Below are positions 1 through 5,240 of a stretch of DNA of 5,240 bases, piece after piece. The position numbers were made by a program, and so were the translations under genes. How positions within the stretch are numbered: position 1 is the stretch's first letter; each line of letters begins with the position of its first letter. Under the pieces are notes generated by a model. It was not told the DNA's origin and searched no databases. It worked only from the letters and a program-made list of their open reading frames with translations. This stretch comes from Actinomycetota bacterium (GTDB lineage: Bacteria; Actinomycetota; Thermoleophilia; UBA2241). The stretch is from positions 1 to 5,240 of the forward strand of contig JAPLCL010000194.1 in assembly GCA_026392265.1 (NCBI GenBank), in the 5' to 3' direction.

Positions 1-332
1 CCACCCCGCCCCCCCACCGTCACGCCCAGACGCTCGAGATTGGCGCGCAGCGCGCGCAGCGCCGCGCGCTCGTTCTCGACGAACGTGCAGGCACCGGCGC
101 CGCGCGAGAGCGCCTCGACGCCGAGAGCGCCGCTGCCGGCGAACAGATCGAGGACGACGTGACCGCCGAGCGGACCGGCGGCCGGCGCGGCCGCTGCGCC
201 GGCGCGGACCTCCGGCAGCGCGAGAAGCACGTCGAAGATCGCCTCGCGCACCTTGTCGGAGGTGGGCCGGGTGCCGCGGCCGGCCGGCGCCACGAGCGGC
301 CGCCCCCTCCACTCCCCGCCGACGATCCTCAC
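1..332 (-). CDS. rsmD: 16S rRNA (guanine(966)-N2)-methyltransferase RsmD, N-terminal part (3' end off the window)
   Basis: About 110 codons are visible; the gene runs off the left edge. RsmD uses S-adenosylmethionine to methylate the N2 of G966 (E. coli numbering) of 16S rRNA in the small subunit. Seen: the family N-terminus VRIVGGEWRGRPL at residues 1-13, the RPTSDKVREAIFD block at 22-34, and the SAM-binding motif I LDLFAGSGALGVEALSRGA at 61-79, then FVENERAALRALRANLERLG at 84-103. The catalytic NPPY-type motif lies beyond the edge. Start: GTG at 332 is chosen because it matches the family start MRI(I/V)GG. An in-frame GTG at 359 would add nine residues and overlap the preceding gene; no good ribosome binding site separates the two. 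It begins 16 bp after the phosphorylase stop, so it is probably co-transcribed with it. In many bacteria rsmD is followed by coaD, which cannot be checked here. Confidence 0.93.
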   Translation of the reverse strand, partial: MRIVGGEWRGRPLVAPAGRGTRPTSDKVREAIFDVLLALPEVRAGAAAAPAAGPLGGHVVLDLFAGSGALGVEALSRGAGACTFVENERAALRALRANLERLGVTVGGRG

Positions 333-348
333 GGCAGCTGATCCGGCT

Positions 349-1650
349 TCATTCCTCACCCTCCATGCGGCCCAGCACGAGCCGTCCGGGCTGCGGACGC
401 ACGTCGCCGACCGTGAACGCCCGGTCCAGCACCTCGCTGGCCTGGGCGCGCCGCGCCGGGTCCCGCGAGAACACGGCGGCCAGCACGTCCCCGGCTTCGA
501 CCTGGTCGCCGACGGCGCGCTCGAGCAGCACGCCGGCCGCGGGATCGACGGTGTCGTCGATCCTCTGACGGCCGGCGCCGGCGATCTGCGCCGCTTGTCC
601 GACGGCCCTGGCGTCCACCGCGGTGAGGTAGCCGGCGCGCGTCGCGTGAGCCTCGTGCGCGGCCAGCTGGTGGAACTCCCCCGGCTTCCAGCGCCCTCCC
701 TGCACGAAGCACCAGCGCTCGAAGTGCTCGGCGGCGCGGCCGTCGCTCAGCGCCGCCTCCGCGAGCTTGCGTCCCTCGACTTCATCGACGCCGAGATCAG
801 AGAGGGCGAGCACGGCGCCGGCCAGCGTGAGCGTCACCTCGCGCACGTCTTCCGGCCCCTCTCCGCCCAGTACCTGCCAGGCTTCCTCCACCTCGAAGCG
901 GTTGCCCACGGCGCGCCCCAAGGGGGCCTCCATGCTGGTGAAGATACAGGTCGTCGGGCGCTCGTAGGCATCGCCGATGAGCCGACAGAGGCGGCCGAGG
1001 TCGCGGGCGTGCTCAAGGTCGCCCATGAAGGCGCCTCTCCCCACCTTGATGTCGAGGACGAGCGCCGAGGTGCCGCTGGCCACCTTCTTGGCCATGATAC
1101 TGGCGGCGATGAGCCCGTCGCTCTCGATGGTGGCGGTCACGTCGCGAAGCGCGTACAGGATGCGGTCGGCGGGCACGATGCGCTCGCTCTGGCTGACAAC
1201 GGCGACGCCGATACGCTCGAGCTGCCGCACGAACTCCCCCTGGGGAAGCTGCACGCGAAACCCCGGGATCGACTCGAGCTTGTCGATGGTGCCGCCGGTG
1301 TGTCCTAGCCCGCGCCCCGACATCTTGCCGAAAACGGCGCCGCAGGCCGCCACCAGCGGCGCCAGCACGAGCGTCACCTTGTCGCCGACACCGCCGCTCG
1401 AATGCTTGTCGAGCACGGGGCGTCGCACGACGCTGAGGTCGAGCATCTTACCGCTCTCCACCATGGCGCGCGCCAGGTCCACGGTCTCGGCGTCGCTCAA
1501 GCCCTGCAGTACCATCGCCATCAGCAGCGCGCCGGCCTGGTACGAGGGCACGGAGCCATCGACCACGCCGTCGACGAAGGCGCGCAGGCGCCCGGCGTCG
1601 AGCTCGTGCCCGTCTCGCTTCCAGGCGATCACGTCGTTCACGAAGTCCAC
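349..1650 (-). CDS. pdp: Pyrimidine-nucleoside phosphorylase (Pdp/thymidine phosphorylase family)
   Basis: Cytosolic enzyme of nucleoside phosphorylase family II. It splits uridine, thymidine or deoxyuridine with phosphate into the base and (deoxy)ribose-1-phosphate. The protein has 433 residues, full length for the family. Seen: the N-terminal helical domain (residues 1-65); the phosphate-binding segment DKHSSGGVGDK at 81-91; the family signature SGRGLGHTGGTIDKLE at 111-126; and catalytic R169, S184 and K188 in YALRDVTAT and SIMAKK, matching R171, S186 and K190 of E. coli thymidine phosphorylase. The C-terminal alpha/beta domain ends in AGAGRQRIDDTVDPAAGV and VGDQVEAGD. Lys109, just before the signature (GKMSGRG), matches the broad-specificity pyrimidine phosphorylases (AKMSGRG in Bacillus) rather than E. 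coli DeoA (PMISGRG), so I favour Pdp over strict thymidine phosphorylase. Start: GTG at 1650, with GGAGG seven bases upstream. It lies 21 bp after the purine phosphorylase gene. Confidence 0.95.
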   Translation of the reverse strand: MDFVNDVIAWKRDGHELDAGRLRAFVDGVVDGSVPSYQAGALLMAMVLQGLSDAETVDLARAMVESGKMLDLSVVRRPVLDKHSSGGVGDKVTLVLAPLVAACGAVFGKMSGRGLGHTGGTIDKLESIPGFRVQLPQGEFVRQLERIGVAVVSQSERIVPADRILYALRDVTATIESDGLIAASIMAKKVASGTSALVLDIKVGRGAFMGDLEHARDLGRLCRLIGDAYERPTTCIFTSMEAPLGRAVGNRFEVEEAWQVLGGEGPEDVREVTLTLAGAVLALSDLGVDEVEGRKLAEAALSDGRAAEHFERWCFVQGGRWKPGEFHQLAAHEAHATRAGYLTAVDARAVGQAAQIAGAGRQRIDDTVDPAAGVLLERAVGDQVEAGDVLAAVFSRDPARRAQASEVLDRAFTVGDVRPQPGRLVLGRMEGEE

Positions 1651-1657
1651 AGGGCGT

Positions 1658-1662
1658 CCTCC
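1658..1662 (-). promoter_or_regulatory. Shine-Dalgarno site of the pyrimidine-nucleoside phosphorylase gene
   Basis: On the minus strand GGAGG stands seven bases before the GTG at 1650, inside the 21-bp gap after the preceding gene. It supports GTG as the start codon, as does agreement of the translated N-terminus with the family. Confidence 0.75.
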
Positions 1663-1671
1663 ACTGCTGCG

Positions 1672-2469
1672 TCAGACCAAGCCGGGCCAGCGCGCCGTCA
1701 CGACGGCGCCGAGCCCGGCGGCCAGGGTCCCGGCAAGGCGGCCGCCGAAGGCGAGCACGTCTTCGTGCGAGCCTACAGCGGCCGCCCGGTTGACCACCAT
1801 CGCGAGAAGACAACAGGCGGCGCCGGCGGCGTGCACAGCACGCACTTCCGGCGCCGCCGACATGCCTACCACAGCGCCGTAGCGCGCCAGCCAGGCGACT
1901 TCCGCCGGGGTCTCGAACTGCGGGCCGGAGACGGCGACGTACACGCCGGTCCGCGCCGGCGACGGCGCGACGGCGGCCGCCGGCGACGGCGCGACGGCGG
2001 CCGCCACCGCCGCCGCTTCCCCCGCGCTACAGACGTCGAGGACGAGCGGCGCGTTGCCCACCGGCGGAGCCTGCAGATCGACGACGGCGGTGCAGACCAC
2101 GATCTCGCCGGGCGTGACCGCCGGACGCAGCGCCCCGCTGGAGTTGGTCAGCGCAAAGCGTGAGACGCCGGCGCTGGCCAGACTGCGCACGGGGCGTTCC
2201 AGCTCCTCCTGTGACCAGCCTTCGTAGCCGTGCACGCGGCCGCAGGCCAAGGCCAGGCGGAGTCCGCCGCGGGCGGCCGAGAGCTCGACAAGCTCAAGGA
2301 CGTTGCGATGCCCAGGCACGGTCGTACACGGCCAGCCGAGCTCCTCGTAGCCGATCTGAGCCTTCACCGCCGCTCCCGGTGGCAGGCCGGCGAGCCCCGA
2401 ACCGAAGACGACGGCCGCGTGAGGGCCGAAGCCAGCCACGCGGCCCAGCGCGTCCGCGGCGGACGGCAT
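1672..2469 (-). CDS. punA: Purine nucleoside phosphorylase (trimeric PNP/MTAP family), divergent
   Basis: Cleaves purine (deoxy)nucleosides with phosphate to base plus (deoxy)ribose-1-phosphate, supplying DeoB. The protein has 265 residues, slightly short for the family. Seen: phosphate loop FGSGL at 22-26; GRVHGYEG at 77-84 (equivalents of human R84, H86, Y88); TNSSGAL at 108-114 (usually TNAAGGL); SGPQFETPAE at 181-190 with E186 (human E201); VGMSAAPE at 201-208; VN at 226-227 with N227 (human N243, 6-oxopurine recognition); and SHEDVL at 234-239 with H235 (human H257). The active site thus looks intact and suited to inosine/guanosine-type substrates. Odd: the usual DHIN...NPL loop is not recognisable at 122-145, and Ala-Pro repeats fill 157-172. 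Start: ATG at 2469 shares its A with the deoB stop (TGATG), suggesting translational coupling; an open frame further upstream only overlaps deoB. The symbol is by family and context. Confidence 0.9.
   Translation of the reverse strand: MPSAADALGRVAGFGPHAAVVFGSGLAGLPPGAAVKAQIGYEELGWPCTTVPGHRNVLELVELSAARGGLRLALACGRVHGYEGWSQEELERPVRSLASAGVSRFALTNSSGALRPAVTPGEIVVCTAVVDLQAPPVGNAPLVLDVCSAGEAAAVAAAVAPSPAAAVAPSPARTGVYVAVSGPQFETPAEVAWLARYGAVVGMSAAPEVRAVHAAGAACCLLAMVVNRAAAVGSHEDVLAFGGRLAGTLAAGLGAVVTARWPGLV
1954..2005 (-). repeat. 24-bp tandem duplication inside the purine nucleoside phosphorylase gene
   Basis: Two exact 24-bp copies (for example 1956-1979 and 1980-2003) extend to 52 bp of perfect 24-bp periodicity. 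They encode the octapeptide AAVAPSPA twice (residues 157-172), just before the conserved GVYVAVSGPQFET segment. The repeat is in frame, so the protein stays open. It is probably a replication-slippage product in an already GC-rich linker or helix region. Confidence 0.9.
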
Positions 2470-3602
2470 CAGCCGATCGCTCGGCCGGGCAGCGGAGGCG
2501 CCTCGCCGGTGAGGCGCGCGAAGGCCGTGGCGCCCACGTCCTCCTGGGCGCCGTCGTAGCGCCCCGGCGTGAGGCCAAGCGCCAGAAGCGGCGAGTACTC
2601 GCGCGAGTGGTCGGTGCTCGCAGTCGTCGGATCGACGCCGTGGTCGGCGCAGAGCAGCATGACGTCCCCGTCGCGCAGCAGCGGGCGCCACACGCCGACC
2701 GCCGCGTCCACAGCGGCCAGCCCCGCGGCAAAGCCGGCCACGTCGTTGCGGTGACCCCATACCTGGTCGAAATCGACCAGGTTGGCGAACAGCAGGCCTT
2801 CAGGCAGTTCCTGCAGGTGCCGCGTGCAGGCGGCGATGCCGTCGCTGTTGTTCGTGGTGTGGTCGTCCACGTCCACGCCGCGCTGCACGAAGATCTCGCC
2901 GATCTTGCCGACGCCGATGACCGGGACGCCGCGCTCGTGCAGCAGGTCGAGATACGTGGGACCCGGCGGCAGCAGCGAGAAGTCGCGGCGGCGCGGCGTG
3001 CGCTCGTAGGCGCCGGAAACGCCGGCGAACGGCCGCGCGATCACGCGCCCCACGGCGTGGGGGCCCCGCAGGATACCGCGCGCGATCTCGCACCAGCGAT
3101 ACAGCTCGGGTACTGCCACGACGTCCTCATGACAGGCGATCTGGAAGACTGAATCGGCCGACGTGTACACGATCGGCTGGCCGCTCGCCACGTGTTCGTC
3201 GCCGAGCTCGTCGATGATGCCGGTGCCCGAGGCGGGGAGGTTGCAGAGCACGCCGCGGCCGATGGCTCGTTGGAACGGCTCCATCACGTCCGGCGGAAAG
3301 CCGTGCGGGTACGTCGGAAACGGGTGCTCGAGGACCACGCCCATCATCTCCCAGTGGCCCGTGGTGGTGTCTTTGCCGGCGCCGTGCTCCAGGAGGCGGC
3401 CGTAGGTCGCCTGCGGCCACGGCGTTCCCCGCGGGAGGCCCACGACCGCGCCGAGCCCCAGCCCGGCCAGGTTGGGCAGCGCGACGTCGCTGCGCTCCAG
3501 CACATGCCGCAGGGTGTCCGAGCCGACGTCGCCGTAGGCGGCCGCATCCGGGAGCTCACCGGCCCCGCAGCCGTCGAGGACGCAGATGAACACGCGCGTC
3601 AT
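2469..3602 (-). CDS. deoB: Phosphopentomutase DeoB
   Basis: Alkaline-phosphatase-superfamily mutase that converts (deoxy)ribose-1-phosphate into (deoxy)ribose-5-phosphate with two Mn2+ ions. This is the step after the nucleoside phosphorylases. It has 377 residues; Bacillus DeoB is close to 390. Seen: the N-terminal metal site VLDGCGAGE with D10; GKDTTTGHWE at 76-85 with T79 as the phosphorylated nucleophile (T85 in B. cereus); the cap-domain signatures PASGTGIIDELG at 123-134, YTSADSVFQIACHE at 146-159 and GRVIARPF at 185-192; and the metal ligands D279 and H284 (NLVDFDQVWGHRND), D320 and H321 (ADHG), and H332 (STDHSREYSP). All ligands fit B. cereus numbering with a constant offset of about seven, so the enzyme should be active. 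Start: ATG at 3602, with a GA-rich ribosome binding site upstream. The start overlaps the recombinase stop (ATGA), and the stop overlaps the next gene (TGATG). Confidence 0.97.
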   Translation of the reverse strand: MTRVFICVLDGCGAGELPDAAAYGDVGSDTLRHVLERSDVALPNLAGLGLGAVVGLPRGTPWPQATYGRLLEHGAGKDTTTGHWEMMGVVLEHPFPTYPHGFPPDVMEPFQRAIGRGVLCNLPASGTGIIDELGDEHVASGQPIVYTSADSVFQIACHEDVVAVPELYRWCEIARGILRGPHAVGRVIARPFAGVSGAYERTPRRRDFSLLPPGPTYLDLLHERGVPVIGVGKIGEIFVQRGVDVDDHTTNNSDGIAACTRHLQELPEGLLFANLVDFDQVWGHRNDVAGFAAGLAAVDAAVGVWRPLLRDGDVMLLCADHGVDPTTASTDHSREYSPLLALGLTPGRYDGAQEDVGATAFARLTGEAPPLPGRAIG

Positions 3603-4588
3603 ATGGGCTCCTCCTCTGTTCCGCCGCCGGCGTTCGCGCCCCCGGCGCCGGGCGCGCCGCCCTTGCGGCGCCGCGCCCGCGGGTGTGTCTCCAGAAAGAC
3701 CTCGCGCAGATGCTCCACGGTGACGTGAGTATAGAGCTGAGTGGTGGCTACGCTGGCGTGGCCCAGCATCTCCTGCACGCTGCGCAGGTCGGCGCCGCCG
3801 GCGAGCAGGTGCGTGGCGAACGAGTGCCGGAAGGTGTGGGCGCTGGCCTGGCCGAGCATGTCGGCGCGCGCCAGGACCTTGCGCAGGCGGTAGTCAAGAC
3901 CCTGCCGGGTGAGCGGACCGCCACGCGCATTCAGGAAGAGCTCCGCCCGGCGCCGCCCGCGCAGCAGCTCGCGGCGGCCGCCCTGCAGGTAACGTCCAAG
4001 GGCCGCGGCGGCTGCTGCCCCCATGGGGACCACACGCTCCTTGTCGCCCTTACCGACGCAGCGCACGAGGCCGCCCTCGAGGTCCACGTCGCCCTCGCGC
4101 AGCCCCAGGAGCTCGCTGGCGCGCAGCCCGCAGCCATAGAGCAGCTCGAGCGCCGCCAGGTCGCGCTGGCCCAGAGCACCGGCGGGCACGACGTGCGCCA
4201 GAACGGTCTCCACTTCCTCGACCGACAGCACGCGGGGGAGCTGCTGCGGCAGCTTGGGCGTGCGCAGGCCGGCCGCGGGATCGTCGACGCGCATCCCCTC
4301 CCGCACCAGGTAGGCGTAGAAGGCGCGCAGGCTCGCCGTGCGGCGCGCCACACTGGACGCGGCGCCGTCGCCGCCGCCACCGGCAAAGAACTCCTGCAGG
4401 TCGCGCGCCGAGGCGGCCGCAGGCCGCACGCTCCTCTCCGCGAGAAAGGCAGCGAACCTGGTCAGGTCACGCCCGTAAGCACTCACCGTGTTGGCGCTCA
4501 TGCCTCGCTCGAAGCGCATGTAGTCGAGGAACTCCTGGACGTCGGAGTCGGGAGGCGGCGCAGGACGGCCGGCGGCGGGGGGCACCAC
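3599..4588 (-). CDS. xerD: XerD-type site-specific tyrosine recombinase
   Basis: Xer recombinases act at dif with FtsK to resolve chromosome dimers. The protein has 329 residues from GTG at 4588 (XerD is usually near 300). Seen: the N-terminal SAM-like core-binding domain (about 17-108; VQEFLDYMRFERGMSANTVSAYGRDL at its start, then LRAFYAYLVREG); a linker with LPRVLSVEEV; and the catalytic domain with the full set R156 (GCGLRASELLGL), K180 (GKGDKERVVP), H251 and R254 (HTFRHSFATHLL), H277 (LGHAS) and Y286 (TQLYTHV). After residue 302 comes an unusual basic then Gly/Ala-rich tail of 27 residues. XerD rather than XerC or a phage integrase is inferred from size and from the deoB-punA neighbours, as in Bacillus ripX-drm-punA. 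Start: GTG at 4588 or the adjacent GTG at 4585. The first Met (residue 24) would cut into the conserved domain. Only a weak GGCGGG-like binding site is present, within a palindrome. Confidence 0.92.
   Translation of the reverse strand: MVPPAAGRPAPPPDSDVQEFLDYMRFERGMSANTVSAYGRDLTRFAAFLAERSVRPAAASARDLQEFFAGGGGDGAASSVARRTASLRAFYAYLVREGMRVDDPAAGLRTPKLPQQLPRVLSVEEVETVLAHVVPAGALGQRDLAALELLYGCGLRASELLGLREGDVDLEGGLVRCVGKGDKERVVPMGAAAAAALGRYLQGGRRELLRGRRRAELFLNARGGPLTRQGLDYRLRKVLARADMLGQASAHTFRHSFATHLLAGGADLRSVQEMLGHASVATTQLYTHVTVEHLREVFLETHPRARRRKGGAPGAGGANAGGGTEEEPI
3608..3616 (-). promoter_or_regulatory. Shine-Dalgarno site of deoB within the end of the recombinase gene
   Basis: The minus strand reads GAGGAGGAG five bases before the deoB ATG at 3602, inside the codons for the recombinase's last Glu residues. 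The acidic TEEEPI end of the recombinase therefore appears partly shaped by the need for a strong deoB ribosome binding site. With the ATGA overlap this supports coupled translation. Confidence 0.75.
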
Positions 4589-4589
4589 T

Positions 4590-4611
4590 GACGCCCGCCT
4601 AGGCGGGCGTC
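4590..4611. repeat. Perfect 22-bp palindrome at the peptidase stop / recombinase start junction
   Basis: The half-sites are GACGCCCGCCT and AGGCGGGCGTC, perfectly complementary with no spacer. In RNA this folds to a 9-bp, almost all G-C stem with a CUAG loop. The loop holds the peptidase UAG stop (4601-4599). The 3' arm holds the only purine-rich stretch before the xer start and ends one base before it. No U-run follows on the minus strand (AGTGGTGCCCCCC), so it is not a canonical intrinsic terminator. It may be a translational-coupling or mRNA-stability hairpin; the function is inferred. Confidence 0.85.
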
Positions 4612-5240
4612 CGCCCGGCCGCCCGTACCAGGGCGTGGCCGAGACGGTACAGCTCTTCGAGGCGCTCAAGGCGGATGCACTCGTGGGGCGAGTGCACGCG
4701 CTCGAAGCCCACGCCGAGCGTGAGAGCCGGCAGGCCCCTGGCGTTGAAGACGTTCGCGTCGGAGCCGCCGCCGCCGCCGATGTGGCGGGCCTCGAGGCCC
4801 GCCTCGGCCAAGGCGGCGTCGGCGATGCGCAGGGGAAGCGCGTCGGCAGCGTGCGCGTACCCGTGGAAGTGTTCCTGAACGTCGATCTCCACATCGACGC
4901 CCGTCTCGGCGGCGGCCACGGTGATGGCTTCGATCATGCCGGCGACCTGGGCGGCGAGCTTCTGCTCATCGCGGCTCCGCGCCTCGGCGCGAACCACGCA
5001 GCGCTCGGCGACGATGTTCACGGCGCTACCACCCTCGATGAGGCCGGCGTTGGCTGTGGTCTCGTCGTCGATACGGCCGAGTCGCATAGCCGCCAGCGCC
5101 CGCGCCGCGGCGAGGATCGCGCTACGGCCGTGCTGAGGCTCGATACCGGCGTGCGCGGCGACCCCGCGGAACTCGGCGTCGACGGCCTTGAGAGACGGCG
5201 CGGCGGCGATCACGGTGCCCGGCTCTCCCTCGCTGTCGAA
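4599..5240 (-). CDS. PepT-like M20 family metallopeptidase, C-terminal part (5' end off the window)
   Basis: 213 residues and the stop are visible; the start lies beyond the right edge. The frame is open to the edge (it opens FDSEGEPGTVIAAAP), so the internal ATG/GTG codons near 5213 are not the start. M20 peptidases are cytosolic di-zinc exopeptidases; this subgroup resembles tripeptide aminopeptidase PepT and Bacillus YqjE. Seen, by visible-fragment residue: the bacterial dimerisation domain with VAAHAGIEPQHGRSA from 27; LGRIDDETTANAG at 54-66; NIVAERCVVRAEARS at 75-89; then the return to the catalytic domain with GGGGGSDANVFN at 155-166 and VHSPHE at 182-187, whose first His fits the last zinc ligand (H379 in E. 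coli PepT). The other zinc ligands (HxD, D, EE, D) lie mostly outside the window. The exact substrate cannot be told. It is followed by xer after 10 bp. Confidence 0.9.
   Translation of the reverse strand, partial: FDSEGEPGTVIAAAPSLKAVDAEFRGVAAHAGIEPQHGRSAILAAARALAAMRLGRIDDETTANAGLIEGGSAVNIVAERCVVRAEARSRDEQKLAAQVAGMIEAITVAAAETGVDVEIDVQEHFHGYAHAADALPLRIADAALAEAGLEARHIGGGGGSDANVFNARGLPALTLGVGFERVHSPHECIRLERLEELYRLGHALVRAAGRTPA

Noticed and set aside
253..1308. Long plus-strand open frame of 351 codons opposite the pyrimidine phosphorylase gene
   Set aside because: It is antisense to a gene with full family signatures. Its translation shows no recognisable domain. Long antisense frames are expected at this GC content.
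2470..2760. Extension of the purine phosphorylase frame upstream to 2760
   Set aside because: The extension overlaps the conserved C-terminus of deoB. The ATG at 2469 in the TGATG junction gives the expected N-terminus before GPHAAVVFGSGL.
2160..3152. Plus-strand open frame of 330 codons opposite the purine phosphorylase and deoB
   Set aside because: It crosses the boundary of two well-supported minus-strand genes and is Arg/Ala/Gly-rich with no domain; a shadow of GC-rich codon use.
3683..4591. Plus-strand open frame of 302 codons opposite the recombinase
   Set aside because: It mirrors the xer gene almost exactly, with no motif of its own and no ribosome binding site evident; a shadow.
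4590..4611. Palindrome as an intrinsic terminator or as a dif site
   Set aside because: No U-tract follows the hairpin on the transcribed strand. dif has two 11-bp arms around a roughly 6-bp centre and is AT-containing, whereas this is a gapless GC-rich palindrome.
4755..4780. GCC-repeat tract in the peptidase gene as a possible simple-sequence switch
   Set aside because: It encodes the Gly run of the conserved GGGSDAN motif in a trinucleotide phase. Length changes would not shift the frame.
4589..4894. Extension of the recombinase frame upstream to an ATG at 4894
   Set aside because: The extra 102 residues lie entirely over the peptidase gene in another frame and resemble no Xer N-terminus. 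The GTG at 4588 gives a family-like length.

Overview
This is a GC-rich chromosomal window with one dense run of six genes, all on the minus strand. Reading in the direction of transcription (from high to low coordinates) they are: the C-terminal part of a PepT-like M20 metallopeptidase, a XerD-type tyrosine recombinase, phosphopentomutase (deoB), a trimeric-type purine nucleoside phosphorylase, a pyrimidine-nucleoside phosphorylase (pdp/deoA family), and the N-terminal part of the 16S rRNA methyltransferase RsmD. Spacing is tight throughout: 10 bp, a 4-nt ATGA overlap, a 1-nt TGATG overlap, 21 bp and 16 bp. This looks like a single polycistronic unit. I see no internal promoter, no canonical terminator, and no RNA gene, mobile element or CRISPR array.

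Host: very high GC with strongly GC-ending codons, frequent GTG starts (xer, pdp and rsmD) and Ala/Gly/Arg-rich proteins point to a high-GC bacterium. The xerD-deoB-purine nucleoside phosphorylase order is the one known from Bacillus (ripX-drm-punA) and other Firmicutes. A deep-branching actinobacterium or a high-GC Firmicute is therefore plausible, but the sequence alone does not decide.

How the genes work together: the two phosphorylases split purine and pyrimidine (deoxy)nucleosides into free base plus (deoxy)ribose-1-phosphate. DeoB then isomerises the sugar 1-phosphate to the 5-phosphate, which feeds the pentose phosphate pathway or, for deoxyribose, DeoC aldolase (not in this window). 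This is a compact nucleoside salvage and catabolism module. XerD (chromosome dimer resolution), the peptidase and RsmD (ribosome modification) are linked by position rather than pathway.

Oddities worth a look: a perfect 22-bp palindrome centred next to the peptidase stop codon and running to 1 bp before the xer start; a purine nucleoside phosphorylase that keeps its catalytic residues but lacks the usual DHIN...NPL loop and carries a 24-bp tandem duplication; and a low-complexity C-terminal tail on the recombinase. I found no convincing evidence of a new biological system here.
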